Assembly (NCBI RefSeq): GCF_042685645.1
Contig: NZ_JBHUNX010000001.1
Span: forward strand, 4,526,001-4,590,000
Length of the DNA stretch: 64,000 nucleotides
DNA from: Salininema proteolyticum
Lineage (GTDB): Bacteria > Actinomycetota > Actinomycetes > Mycobacteriales > Micromonosporaceae
Reading direction: 5' to 3'
Shown: piece after piece, positions 7,566-16,300 of the stretch
Numbering within the stretch: the first letter of the stretch is position 1
Layout: each line of letters starts with the position of its first letter
Translations under genes and position numbers: made by a program
The notes under the pieces: generated by a model
What the model saw: only the letters and a program-made list of their open reading frames with translations
Told to the model about the DNA's origin: nothing
Databases searched by the model: none

Positions 7566-8495
7566 TCAGGATTCGGCGAGGATGCTCTCGAGGTCGTCCA
7601 GGACCGTCATGCCTCCGAGCGGGCCGACGCCGGTGATCCAGAAGGCCCGGTCGACCAGGTGCGGGTTCGACAGCGCGTCGGCGTTGTCGGAGACGGACTT
7701 CGGCATGGTCGACGGGTCGTCGACGTCGGTGGTGGTCACCAGGACGAGGTCGGCCTCGGCGTCGAGGACGTTCTCGGGCGAGATGTCGAGGGAGATGTCC
7801 TCCCAGTCGTGGTCGGGGGTCGTGAACCCGGCGCACTCCAGGGTTCCTCCGGCGAAGGACCCGGGGCCGTACAGGGTCAGGACCGCGTCGCGCGGGCGGA
7901 TGAGCTGTGCGGTCTTGCCCTCGGTGCCGTACTCCTCGGCGATCTCGTCGCAGCGGGCCTCGTAGTCGGCCATGAGTGTGTCGGCGCCCTCGGTGTCTCC
8001 CAGAGCTTCGGCCACGAAGTCGACGTTGTCCTGCCACGGGTCGGTCTGGGTCTCCATGAACGCCGTCGCGGTGATGTCGCTGAGCTGGTCGTAGAGCGCG
8101 GAGTGGCGGGACTCGGTGCCGAGGATGAGGTCCGGTTCCAGGGCGGCGACGGCTTCCACGCTCGGTTCGGGGACGGTGCCGACCATTTCGATGTCGGAGG
8201 CGTCTTCGCCGAGGTAGGCGGGGACGCCGGTCTTCTCGTTCAGGACAGCGGCGCCGACGGGCGTGACGCCCAGGGCCATGGCGGTGTCCAGCTGGACGGG
8301 TTCGAGGACGACCACGCGCTGCGGGTCGACCGGCACTTCGGTCTCGCCTCTGGCGTGGGAGAAGGTGCGCGTCTCGGTGTCGCTGGACCCTTCGGAGGAT
8401 CCCGTTCCCGAGCAGGCCGAGAATCCCAGTGCGGCGATGACGGACAGGGCGGCGATTCCGACGGCGCGGGTCCGGCGGTGGGGCGTGTCGTGCAT
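7566..8495 (-). CDS. Iron-siderophore ABC transporter substrate-binding lipoprotein
   Basis: A 309-residue lipoprotein with a basic N-terminus, a hydrophobic signal and the lipobox LGFSAC (Cys about 28). A mature Ser/Gly/acidic linker leads to a periplasmic-binding fold of the FecB/FhuD type (DPQRVVVLEPVQLDTAMALG, then VEAVAALEPDLILG). It is the first gene of the operon with two FecCD permeases and lies directly downstream of an IdeR-type iron box, so it should be induced in iron starvation. The exact siderophore cannot be inferred. Confidence 0.93.
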   Translation of the reverse strand: MHDTPHRRTRAVGIAALSVIAALGFSACSGTGSSEGSSDTETRTFSHARGETEVPVDPQRVVVLEPVQLDTAMALGVTPVGAAVLNEKTGVPAYLGEDASDIEMVGTVPEPSVEAVAALEPDLILGTESRHSALYDQLSDITATAFMETQTDPWQDNVDFVAEALGDTEGADTLMADYEARCDEIAEEYGTEGKTAQLIRPRDAVLTLYGPGSFAGGTLECAGFTTPDHDWEDISLDISPENVLDAEADLVLVTTTDVDDPSTMPKSVSDNADALSNPHLVDRAFWITGVGPLGGMTVLDDLESILAES

Positions 8496-8549
8496 GAGGC
8501 TTCCTTCGTGGCCGGCGCGGTGCCGTCCCGGGGTGGACGGCGCGGTAAG

Positions 8550-8568
8550 TTAGCTTAGCCTAAGCTTA
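8550..8568. promoter_or_regulatory. IdeR/DtxR-type iron box
   Basis: The 19-bp sequence ttagcttagcctaagctta matches the IdeR/DmdR consensus TTAGGTTAGGCTAACCTAA at 15 of 19 positions, and its two nine-base arms are complementary at eight. It lies 55 bp upstream of the start of the siderophore-binding lipoprotein gene. Iron-bound IdeR should block this promoter when iron is plentiful. Confidence 0.85.
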
Positions 8569-8575
8569 TTTACGC

Positions 8576-9415
8576 CTATCGCGGTCGGTCGTTCCAGTAG
8601 CCCTGAGCGTGAACTCGGTCTCTGGCGATTCCGGCCTCCGTCGCGCGGTGGCGGATAGCGGACACCCGCGAGCTCTCGGTGGCGAACCACGCGTAGAAGC
8701 CGCCGTCGTCGCCGGCGAGGACCGATCCGATCTTCGCCAGTCGGCCGGCGGCCGTGTCGAGCAGGGCCTCGCCGCCGCGCATTCCCTTCTCCCGCAAGGC
8801 GAGCTCGACGCGTCCGGTCTTCAGTTCGCCGGTGAGGAACTCGGCGTCGGCGGGGTCGCCGGCTTCCAGGACGACCTCGGCGTCGATATCCGGGCCCAGT
8901 GCGTTCACAATGCCGCGGATCGCAGGGTAGGCCGTCTCGTCTCCTCCGATCAGCACCCGTGTCGCGTTGCCGGGCCGCCACTGCACGCCGTGGCTTCCGG
9001 TGTCCCGGTGCCGGTCGGGGGCGGAGAGCACCAGCCTGTCACCGACTCGCGCGGACGAAGCCCAGCCGCTGCCGGGTCCGGGCGCGGCGTGCACGAAGAA
9101 GTCGAGGTCCAGTTCGCCCCGGTCGGGGCGCGACTCGCTGACGGTGTAACTGCGCATGGGCGGCCGCGACGAGGCGGGGATCGCGCGCCAGCGGCGGCGC
9201 CACTCCGTTTCGGGAAGGAGCGATTCGTCGAGGGACGCGGGAAGTTCGCCGTCCGGGAGGAGGATCTTCAGCCGCTGGTCCAGTCCCCGGGGCACGAGGC
9301 GCGCGAGGTCCGAGCCCTCCAGCGTCACTCGGAGGAAACCGGGCGACACCCGTCGCACGGCGGCGACACGCGTCCTGAAGAGCACGTTCGGAGAGTCTCG
9401 GTGTGATCGGTCCAT
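8576..9415 (-). CDS. Siderophore-interacting protein (FAD-dependent ferric reductase, SIP family)
   Basis: A 279-residue flavoprotein of the SIP/ViuB family, which reduces imported ferric siderophores in the cytoplasm to free the iron. The N-terminal FAD barrel has the PMRSYTVSE motif (R-x-Y-T) at about residue 86, and the NAD(P)H domain includes VLIGGDETAYPAIRGIV. A conserved late segment, GFYAWFATESSRVSAIR, is typical of the family. ATG 9415 has only a weak ribosome site. It ends just upstream of the iron box and lipoprotein gene, which fits a shared role, but it has its own promoter region. Confidence 0.92.
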   Translation of the reverse strand: MDRSHRDSPNVLFRTRVAAVRRVSPGFLRVTLEGSDLARLVPRGLDQRLKILLPDGELPASLDESLLPETEWRRRWRAIPASSRPPMRSYTVSESRPDRGELDLDFFVHAAPGPGSGWASSARVGDRLVLSAPDRHRDTGSHGVQWRPGNATRVLIGGDETAYPAIRGIVNALGPDIDAEVVLEAGDPADAEFLTGELKTGRVELALREKGMRGGEALLDTAAGRLAKIGSVLAGDDGGFYAWFATESSRVSAIRHRATEAGIARDRVHAQGYWNDRPR

Positions 9416-9450
9416 CGAGCGGCAATGGTAGCAGCCGTTCGGGAGGCCGG

Positions 9451-9482
9451 CGTTCTCCGAGGCGCTCGCACCTCGGAGAACG
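9451..9482. terminator. 12-bp perfect hairpin downstream of the Excalibur gene
   Basis: The arms cgttctccgagg and cctcggagaacg (9451-9462 and 9471-9482) pair perfectly around an eight-base loop. It follows the minus-strand gene ending at 9513 and precedes the siderophore-interacting protein start, so it most likely separates these two transcripts. Confidence 0.65.
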
Positions 9483-9512
9483 AACAGCCGCTGAACCTGT
9501 CGCCGGTCGCGG

Positions 9513-10619
9513 CTACTCGCAGGCGACGCCGTCGCCGTCCCGGTCCAAATGCCGACCGTATCCCGCGTCCCCTCGAGAGAGGGGTGCAGCGCCGGCCGCT
9601 CGGGCAGCGTCGCAGTTCTCATAATAGGCCGTGCTCTCTGAACCGTCGTCCTGCCCGCCGTCGCCGGACTCGCCGTCATTGCTCGACCCGCCGTCGGAAC
9701 CGCCCTCGGTCTCCTCCTCTTGTCGCTTCAGCTTTTCCTCCGCTTCCCTCTCCCTTTCCTTCTCTGCTTCCTCTTCCCTTTCCCTCTCTTCTTCCGCTTC
9801 TCTCTCCCTTTCCCTCTCTTCCTCTGCCTTCCGCCTTTCCTCAGCCTCCTTCGCCTTGCGCTCCTCCGCTTCCGGGGAGAGCGCTTCGATGTCTCCTTCG
9901 CACGGTTCTCCCCACAGTCCAAGCGTTTGCAACTTAGCGCCGGCTTGTGCGCGGAGTAGGAGGTCTCCGTCCGATGCCGCGGATTCGGAGACGATTCCGT
10001 GTCCGGCGGACACGGTCATCTCGCCCAGGTCGGCTTGTTCTATCTCGACGGCGAGAGCGGGGACGACATCGTCGTCCCACGTGTCGTCCGGAGCGGTCAC
10101 CGTTATGGACTCGTCTGTCAAAAGGTCGGTCAGGAACTCGTGGGATTGAGAGCCCCAACAGTGATCGGCGTCAGCGGGAACCTTGACCGACGGCAGCGAG
10201 ACGGTCTTGTCGCCGTGGTCTTCGGTGGCGATCTCGATCAGGAGGCCGGGCTCGACGGTCGTGACGGTGCCACTGTCCTCGGTACTTTCGGTGGTGGATG
10301 ACCCGCTCTCTTCATCCGGAGGGTCGGACACGGTGACTACGACAGACAGGAGCACCAGGGACACTACTGCCGCTCCGACCGCCGTGTAGACCGCTACCAG
10401 CGACTTCGTTCGTCCGGGGGTTCTCTTCGGGATCTGTTCGGCGAGCCAGAGAGCTGCGAACACGATGGCAAGGAGGGCCAGGAAGTAGGAAGCGATGTTG
10501 AGTACGGGAATGAAGGCAGTGGAGGCGGCGACAATGCCCAGGACCATTCCAGCAGTGGCGAAGGATTGGGATCCGCCGGATTCTGCCTGGGGCGGACCGT
10601 TCGAATCGGTCGGAGTCAT
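9513..10619 (-). CDS. Membrane protein with nuclease-like domain, charged coiled coil and Excalibur motif
   Basis: A 368-residue protein. Hydrophobic segments at about residues 22-60 and 75-100 resemble a DUF4190-type membrane region. Residues about 135-245 look like a degraded staphylococcal-nuclease fold (VSLPSVKVPADADHCWG, FLTDLLTDESITV, then TLGLWG) without an obvious catalytic Arg/Glu set. A highly charged Glu/Arg/Lys coiled coil follows (about 250-305), then an acidic Ser/Gly linker and a C-terminal Excalibur domain (YYENCDAARAAGAAPL to LDRDGDGVACE), a calcium-binding extracellular motif. ATG 10619 is chosen for its AAGGGA ribosome site. Probably a surface protein; function unknown. Confidence 0.75.
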   Translation of the reverse strand: MTPTDSNGPPQAESGGSQSFATAGMVLGIVAASTAFIPVLNIASYFLALLAIVFAALWLAEQIPKRTPGRTKSLVAVYTAVGAAVVSLVLLSVVVTVSDPPDEESGSSTTESTEDSGTVTTVEPGLLIEIATEDHGDKTVSLPSVKVPADADHCWGSQSHEFLTDLLTDESITVTAPDDTWDDDVVPALAVEIEQADLGEMTVSAGHGIVSESAASDGDLLLRAQAGAKLQTLGLWGEPCEGDIEALSPEAEERKAKEAEERRKAEEEREREREAEEEREREEEAEKEREREAEEKLKRQEEETEGGSDGGSSNDGESGDGGQDDGSESTAYYENCDAARAAGAAPLSRGDAGYGRHLDRDGDGVACE

Positions 10620-10699
10620 GAGAGACGGTCCCTTCGGTCGGCCGTGAGTGAGACTGAGGGACAACGTGGAGTTGGACCAGCAGCAATGCCGATATATTT

Positions 10700-10728
10700 A
10701 TTATATGTGATTTAGTGAGTTATATCAC
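10700..10728 (-). promoter_or_regulatory. AT-rich promoter with inverted repeat for the Excalibur gene
   Basis: On the minus strand a perfect -10 element TATAAT (10705-10700) is preceded at 17 bp by GTGATA (a 4/6 match to TTGACA). GTGAT/ATCAC arms at 10707-10711 and 10724-10728 flank the spacer, so a dimeric regulator could bind between the -35 and -10. The patch is strikingly AT-rich for this genome. Confidence 0.5.
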
Positions 10729-10787
10729 TTAAATTGGGCAATGCACATGGATTGTTCGGCAGCGTGAATGCCGGGTCGGAACGTGAA

Positions 10788-10831
10788 CCGGCCCCACGCG
10801 TGACCCTTGGGGAAGTCACGCGCGGGGCCGG
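10788..10831. terminator. Long hairpin after the AAA+ ATPase gene
   Basis: 17-bp arms at 10788-10804 and 10815-10831 (one mismatch) surround a ten-base loop. It lies downstream of the stop of the giant minus-strand ATPase gene and upstream of the Excalibur promoter, fitting the terminator of the SPFH-AAA operon. Confidence 0.6.
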
Positions 10832-10919
10832 CCCTCACATCAGTCTTCGCAGTGTTCGTTGCCGCTCCCGTCTTCCGGAAGGAACGGCCGCTGCGCTCAA
10901 GCTTCCGCCTGGGAAGAAC

Positions 10920-13900
10920 TCAGTCGGCGTCGCGATCGTCGTACGACGGGCCCCAGAGCTTCTGGGACTTGTGGGTGTCGGGCTCCCCGGCCGCCGTCTC
11001 GGCGGGCGGCCGCAGTTGGACGGTCTTCTCCCCGCCGCCGGACCGCTTCCTGATCCCGGCCTCGTGAGGTTCACCGTCGTTGCCGGAGTTCCGTGCGGCC
11101 TCCGCGGAGGCCTGAGCGGGCGTGGAAGGCCGTGCGGCGGGCTGGTCGGCCCGCGCCGCTCCGCCCTGCTCGGAACGCGGCCTCGCCTCCACGGAGGAGG
11201 CGGCCGGAGCGGGTCCCGAAGCCGGCGATCCGGCCGAGCCCTGCACGACGACGGGCTTCGGATCCTGCGCGGCATAGTCGCGCATGACGCTCCCGATGGC
11301 CGAGACCTGGTCCGACAGCAGCCCGATCGCGCCGATGGCGCGGTTGACAGGGTCCTCCTCGGAGCCGCCGCCCAGGGCCTTCTGTTTGAGGAACGACTCC
11401 TTCACCTCGGCCCAGCGCGCCTTCTCCTCGTCGGAGAGTCGGCCGCGCAGTTCCTTGAGTTTGAGGAGGTTCGCCTCGGCGCCGGCGGCCAGGGTCTGCG
11501 CCTCGCCGCGGTAGTGGTCGTCGATGACCGCCTCCAGCTCCTCCTCGTTCATGACGGGCACGACCCGCTCGGCCAGGCGGGCCATGTTGCGGTAGGAGCC
11601 CTGCAGGAAGAACGCCGGCTCGGTCCGCGAGGCGTCGTCGGTGGCGGCGGACTCGATATAGGCCATGTTGTTGCGCAGCACGGTCTTCTGAATGTGAAGG
11701 AGCTTGCGCATGACCGAGAGGATCTGGTCCAGCTCCCCCGCGGAGTAGGGGTGTTCGAGGTCGTCCTGCGTGGCGGTCGGGTCGTCCGCCGCCAGCCGTA
11801 TGATCAGCCGGACGTCCGAGCGCGAGCGCCCCGAGAGCGGCGTGGTGACGGGGTTGGACGTCAGCGCGTTCTCGATGTAGGACTGCGCGAAGAGGTCCTC
11901 GCGGCCGCCCAGGATGTCGCCGAGGTTCCACACGTCGGCGCGGTTGGCGAGCATGTCGGGGATGCGGAACTTCTGCCCCGCCTCGGTGTAGGGGTTGCCC
12001 GCCATGCAGACGGCGAACCGCTTCCCGCGCATGTCGTAGGTGCGGGTCCGGCCGTTCCACACGCCCTCCATGCGGCGGGTGCCGTCGCACAGGGAGATGA
12101 ACTTCTGCAGCAGCTCGGGGTTGGTGTGCTGGATGTCGTCCAGGTACAGCAGCACGTTGTTGCCGCACTCGAGGGCGAAGTTGATCTTCTCGACCTCTTG
12201 GCGCGCGGTGGCGTTGGGCGCCTCGTCCGGGTCGACCGACACCGTTCCGTGCCCCAGCGACGGGCCGTTGACCTTGACGAGCATCATCCCGAGCCGGTCG
12301 GCGACGTACTCCATGAGCGTCGTCTTCCCGTAGCCGGGCGGGGAGATGAGCATGAGCAGGCCGGACTGGTCGGTGCGTCGGTTGCCCTCGGACCCGGCGC
12401 CGATCTGCTTGGTCAGGTTGGCGCCGATCAGCTCCAGGTAGACCTCGTCGATCAGCTGGTTGCGCACGAAGGACGACATGACGCGCGGCTTGTACTCCTC
12501 CAGCCGCAGCGACTCCTTGTGGCGCGCCACCAGGTCGCTCCGCTTCTCCTGGTAGGCCCGGTAGCCGGGCAGCACCTCGGAGCGGAAGTGCCGGGAGAGG
12601 TCGAGGAGGTCGTCCAGCCGGAACGACAGGGTCCGGTCCTTGACGGTCGGGTGCGTCCCGAGCAGGTTCTCGACGGTGCCGTAGAGGTCGGCCGAGAGGT
12701 CGTAGGTGTCGGTCGGGGCGACGAGGTGGGCGGCGGCCTCGGGGAGGTCCCCGGCGTCGAACCGCTCGTCGTCCGACTGGGAGGCGTAGGCCTCCAGCCA
12801 CGAGTAGGCGAGATGCCACTGCGAGGCCAGGCTGTCCTCCAGTGCGGCGAGGTCCTTGTCGAGCCCGTCGCGGACGGCGGGGGACAGGTGGCGGTCGAAG
12901 CCGTCGAGCAGGGTCTTGGCCCGGCCGGAGAGCGCGAAGCCGCGGGAGGCCTCGGCCAGTTCCTCGATGAGGTACTCGGCGGCCGAGGCGGGCGATCCGG
13001 CGTGGATCGGGTCCCAGTCGGCGACGGCCTCGGCGACCTCGGCGCGGAGGTCCTTGAGGGCGTCGCCCCCGAACAGCTCCTGGAGCTTGTGACGGCTGAC
13101 GGCCTCTACGCGGAAGCGTTCGCGCTGGTCGGATCCCGCACCGTGGGTCCACCAGAGGCGGGCCAGGGCGCGGGAGGCGGCCGGGTAGCGGAGTGTCCCG
13201 GCGGCGGTGCGCAGGCGCAGCAGCTCGGCCAGGATCGCCGCGGCGTCGGAGTCGTGGACGCCGCGCTCGTAGCCCTCGTCGTAGCGCTCGGAGGCGGCGG
13301 ACGTGCAGAGCGCGGCCAGGTCCTGCGAGCCGAGCCGGGCGGGGCCGTGCTCTTCGAGGAGGCTCGTCGCCAGGAACGCCGCCCGGTAGAGGAAGGCGTT
13401 CTCGGACGGCAGGTGCTGGTCCCAGTACTCGCGCGTGGACAGGAACTCGGGGTCCTCCACGCGGGAGCGGTAGTCGGTTCCGGCGAGGCTGAAGGCCATC
13501 GAGTCGCCCTCGGCCACGAGGGTGAGGTCGAGCGGCTGCGAGTTCACCGGCAGGCGGTGGCGCCCGAACTTGATCGCGTCGCCGTCGTAGAGGTCCTGGT
13601 TGTCCAGCAGCGCCCGGCCCGCCTCCTGGCGGGCGGTCTGGATGCGCCCCTCGATCTCCTCGGCGCGGACGGTCTCGTCCAGCCCGCGCAGCTCCCCGAC
13701 GACCTTGCGCAGGCGCTCGATCATGGGGTCGGAGGCGAAGTACGTGTTGATCTCGTCGAGCGTGTCGAGTCCGGCGGCCCGGCGCTTGACGGCCTCCAGG
13801 ATCCGGTCGGCCGAGTCGGCCAGCTGCCCGGCCCGGCGGGCGGCCTCGTCGAGGAGGCTCTGCTTGCGGGAGGTGAACGCCTCGTAGACGTCGTTGCGCT

Positions 13901-16178
13901 TGTCCTCCAGCTGGGTCGCGAACTCGTCGAAGTCGGCGAAGCGGGTCTCGAGGTTCTCGATGGTCACCAGCAGGCGGGCCAGCTGCTCGTCGCACGCGCT
14001 CGGGTTGTCCGCATTGGACAGGGCGGCGGTGACGGCCTGGTTCAGCAGCGCGTACTCGGCGGCGAACTCGGCGCGGCCCTCGCCCTCGGCGAGGGAGCGC
14101 TTGCGGGCCTCCAGGGAGGCGCGGGTCCGGTTGACCGCGGCCAGCACCTCGGAGACGCGCCCCAGGATGGCGGTGCGGACGGTGGCGTCGGCGATGTCGA
14201 GGTTCGCCACGACCTGCGTCAGCCCGTCGAGGCCCTCCTGGTGGGCCGCCAACGACTCCAGGACCGGAGCGGCCTCGGCGACCGTCTCCAGGGACTCGGC
14301 CTTGGCCGACAGCCCGTCGATGTCCTTGTGGTAGGAGTCGAAGGCGTCGTCGCGCTCCAGGAACGACACCGCGCGGCGCGCCGTCGAGTCGAGGCACTCC
14401 TCCAGGTCGGCCTGGACGGCGTCCAGGCCCTCGCGGTCGATGTACTTGGTGTCGCGCAGGGTGATCGCGTGGCCGATCTGCCCGCGCAGCTCGGTCAGCA
14501 GGTCCACCCACTGCCCGGCGGACTTGGGCGCCTCGCCCCGGGCGCGGCGGATCAGTTTGAGCGACTTGTCCTTCGCCTCGGCGAGGTTCTTGCGGGCCAG
14601 ATCGGTCAGCTCGGTGACCGTGGCGTACTCGTCGAGCACGGACTCGGCGGTCTCGCGGATCTCGCCGAGCGTCTCGTTCAACCCGTGCAGGCCCTCGTCG
14701 GCCAGCCACGGGTAGTCGTCGACGCAGCGGGTGGCCAGCGCGATCAGCGCCTCGTACACCGCCTGCGTCGGTTCGGCCTCGCGGACGGCCCGCACCACCG
14801 ACAGGGAGTCGGAGACGGCCCGGACGGCCTCGGCGTTGCCGACGCGCGCGATCGGGTTCGCGTCGTGGTCGGCCTCGGCCTCCAGTGCGGCGGCGCGCGC
14901 GTCGGAGATGAAGGGGGACTCCCAGATCTGCAGGGTGTGCACGCGCGTCGGCTCGTCCTGGGCGCGGAAGGCCAGCAGGGTGCCGTCGTCGAAGATCGTG
15001 TAGCCGTGGACGCTCATGGGCGCCGCGACTTCCTTGCGGATCAGGTTGTAGGGCAGCAGGAGGCTGCGGCCCTCGGAGTGGTCGTAGAAGACGTAGAGGA
15101 CGTCCTCCCCGTTGGGGGAGCGCAGGGCCCGCTGGAAGGTGAGGCCCTCGACGTCGTCGGTCTGGAAGGTCTTGAGGACGCCCTCGTTGAGGTAGTAGCC
15201 GCCGGGGAAGATGATTCCGTGGTCCTCCGGCAGCGCCCGGCAGGACAACCCGATCTCGTCGACGCGGCGGATGTCCCCGGTGCGCGTGTTGTAGAGGAGG
15301 TAGCGGGTGCGCTGCTCCTTGTACGGGAGGATCTTCAGCAGCAGGAGCGGGCCCACCCGGGCGTAGGAGATGTCGGCGTCGGCCAGGGACTGCAGCCGCT
15401 CGTCCACCGGCTCGGAGTAGATGCCCTCGCCGGTGGCGGTGTTGTCCTCGACCTTGACCGTCAGCGAACCGCCGACGCACTCCACGAACAGCTCGTCCTC
15501 GATCGAGACGTGCGGGTGGCGGCCATTGACGTGCATGTCGCGCGTCGTCACCGTCCACTCGAAGTCGTGGTCGGCCGGCTGGACGTCGTCGGCCTCGCCC
15601 TTGTTGTCGATGTAGTCGAGCGACCCGTCGTTGCGCCAGCGCAGGACGCGCCGGTCGTTGGCGTTGTCGCCGATGGTGAAGACCGCCAGGATCCGCGAGT
15701 CGGTCTCCCGGATCCGGTACAGCTCCGTGCCCCGGTAGTACCGGTACATCTCGGTGAAGTCCTTGGTGAACTGCTCCTGGCCGAGGACGTGGTGCGTCTC
15801 CTCGGCCTCGGTCAGCGCGAACTTGCCGCCCTCGCCGGCGAAGTCGTAGACGGTGAACACGTCGGACACCCCGGTGGTGGAGCGGAGCCCGATGTGGACG
15901 TTGTACCCGAAGAGCAGCTTCCCGCCCACCTGCACCATGTCCCGCGGCACGCAGTTGTTCGCGGTGCGCACCCGCGCGGTGCCCAGCAGCGTCAGCTCGG
16001 TCGAGCCGAAGGCCTCGACCCGGTCGCCGTTGAGCGCCTCGGCGCGGCGGCTCAACTCGTCGGCGCGGGCCGCCAGCCGCCGGGTCAGGACTTCGTAAGT
16101 GCCCTGGTCCAGAGCGCCCTCGTTCGGGGCTTCGTCGGTCTCTTCAGTGGTCGTCGGCTCGGAGGCTGCCTCTGCCAT
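10920..16178 (-). CDS. Giant coiled-coil AAA+ ATPase (DUF3686 / 'DNA repair ATPase' type)
   Basis: A 1752-residue cytoplasmic protein. Residues about 40-420 form a beta-rich region in the style of DUF3686 (for example NNCVPRDMVQVGGKLLFGYN). Residues about 430-870 are mostly charged helices and predicted coiled coil. A classical AAA+ module follows: Walker A PPGYGKTTL near 1280, Walker B NVLLYLDDIQH near 1345, and sensor region CMAGNPYTEAGQKF near 1393. The C-terminal 150 residues are low-complexity Ala/Pro/Glu. It lies downstream of SPFH and TM-OB genes on the same strand and divergent from an FtsK-like gene. The annotation as DNA repair is historical; in related clusters the context points to membrane stress or remodelling. 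Expected activity: ATP-driven remodelling of an unknown client. Confidence 0.85.
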   Translation of the reverse strand: MAEAASEPTTTEETDEAPNEGALDQGTYEVLTRRLAARADELSRRAEALNGDRVEAFGSTELTLLGTARVRTANNCVPRDMVQVGGKLLFGYNVHIGLRSTTGVSDVFTVYDFAGEGGKFALTEAEETHHVLGQEQFTKDFTEMYRYYRGTELYRIRETDSRILAVFTIGDNANDRRVLRWRNDGSLDYIDNKGEADDVQPADHDFEWTVTTRDMHVNGRHPHVSIEDELFVECVGGSLTVKVEDNTATGEGIYSEPVDERLQSLADADISYARVGPLLLLKILPYKEQRTRYLLYNTRTGDIRRVDEIGLSCRALPEDHGIIFPGGYYLNEGVLKTFQTDDVEGLTFQRALRSPNGEDVLYVFYDHSEGRSLLLPYNLIRKEVAAPMSVHGYTIFDDGTLLAFRAQDEPTRVHTLQIWESPFISDARAAALEAEADHDANPIARVGNAEAVRAVSDSLSVVRAVREAEPTQAVYEALIALATRCVDDYPWLADEGLHGLNETLGEIRETAESVLDEYATVTELTDLARKNLAEAKDKSLKLIRRARGEAPKSAGQWVDLLTELRGQIGHAITLRDTKYIDREGLDAVQADLEECLDSTARRAVSFLERDDAFDSYHKDIDGLSAKAESLETVAEAAPVLESLAAHQEGLDGLTQVVANLDIADATVRTAILGRVSEVLAAVNRTRASLEARKRSLAEGEGRAEFAAEYALLNQAVTAALSNADNPSACDEQLARLLVTIENLETRFADFDEFATQLEDKRNDVYEAFTSRKQSLLDEAARRAGQLADSADRILEAVKRRAAGLDTLDEINTYFASDPMIERLRKVVGELRGLDETVRAEEIEGRIQTARQEAGRALLDNQDLYDGDAIKFGRHRLPVNSQPLDLTLVAEGDSMAFSLAGTDYRSRVEDPEFLSTREYWDQHLPSENAFLYRAAFLATSLLEEHGPARLGSQDLAALCTSAASERYDEGYERGVHDSDAAAILAELLRLRTAAGTLRYPAASRALARLWWTHGAGSDQRERFRVEAVSRHKLQELFGGDALKDLRAEVAEAVADWDPIHAGSPASAAEYLIEELAEASRGFALSGRAKTLLDGFDRHLSPAVRDGLDKDLAALEDSLASQWHLAYSWLEAYASQSDDERFDAGDLPEAAAHLVAPTDTYDLSADLYGTVENLLGTHPTVKDRTLSFRLDDLLDLSRHFRSEVLPGYRAYQEKRSDLVARHKESLRLEEYKPRVMSSFVRNQLIDEVYLELIGANLTKQIGAGSEGNRRTDQSGLLMLISPPGYGKTTLMEYVADRLGMMLVKVNGPSLGHGTVSVDPDEAPNATARQEVEKINFALECGNNVLLYLDDIQHTNPELLQKFISLCDGTRRMEGVWNGRTRTYDMRGKRFAVCMAGNPYTEAGQKFRIPDMLANRADVWNLGDILGGREDLFAQSYIENALTSNPVTTPLSGRSRSDVRLIIRLAADDPTATQDDLEHPYSAGELDQILSVMRKLLHIQKTVLRNNMAYIESAATDDASRTEPAFFLQGSYRNMARLAERVVPVMNEEELEAVIDDHYRGEAQTLAAGAEANLLKLKELRGRLSDEEKARWAEVKESFLKQKALGGGSEEDPVNRAIGAIGLLSDQVSAIGSVMRDYAAQDPKPVVVQGSAGSPASGPAPAASSVEARPRSEQGGAARADQPAARPSTPAQASAEAARNSGNDGEPHEAGIRKRSGGGEKTVQLRPPAETAAGEPDTHKSQKLWGPSYDDRDAD

Positions 16179-16255
16179 CGTCGGTGCCCTCGCAATGGTC
16201 GTGGTTCGGAGGTGTCAGGGGGGACGGAACGGGCCTCGGGCCCGGGCCATAGGGA

Positions 16256-16290
16256 CGGGAGGAGCGCCGGTGCGAAGGGCGCTCCTCCCG
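16256..16290. terminator. 13-bp hairpin between the SPFH and AAA+ genes
   Basis: The arms cgggaggagcgcc (16256-16268) and ggcgctcctcccg (16278-16290) are perfectly complementary around a nine-base loop. It sits just after the SPFH stop and before the ATPase start, so it may attenuate read-through and set an excess of scaffold over ATPase. Confidence 0.55.
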
Positions 16291-16300
16291 CCTGACGCGG

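Noticed and set aside
10734..16295. A plus-strand open frame of over 1800 codons opposite the AAA+ ATPase gene
   Set aside because: It mirrors the codon bias of the minus-strand gene, reads as repetitive Val/Leu/Gly/Arg sequence with no domain, and the minus strand has Walker motifs and a family layout.
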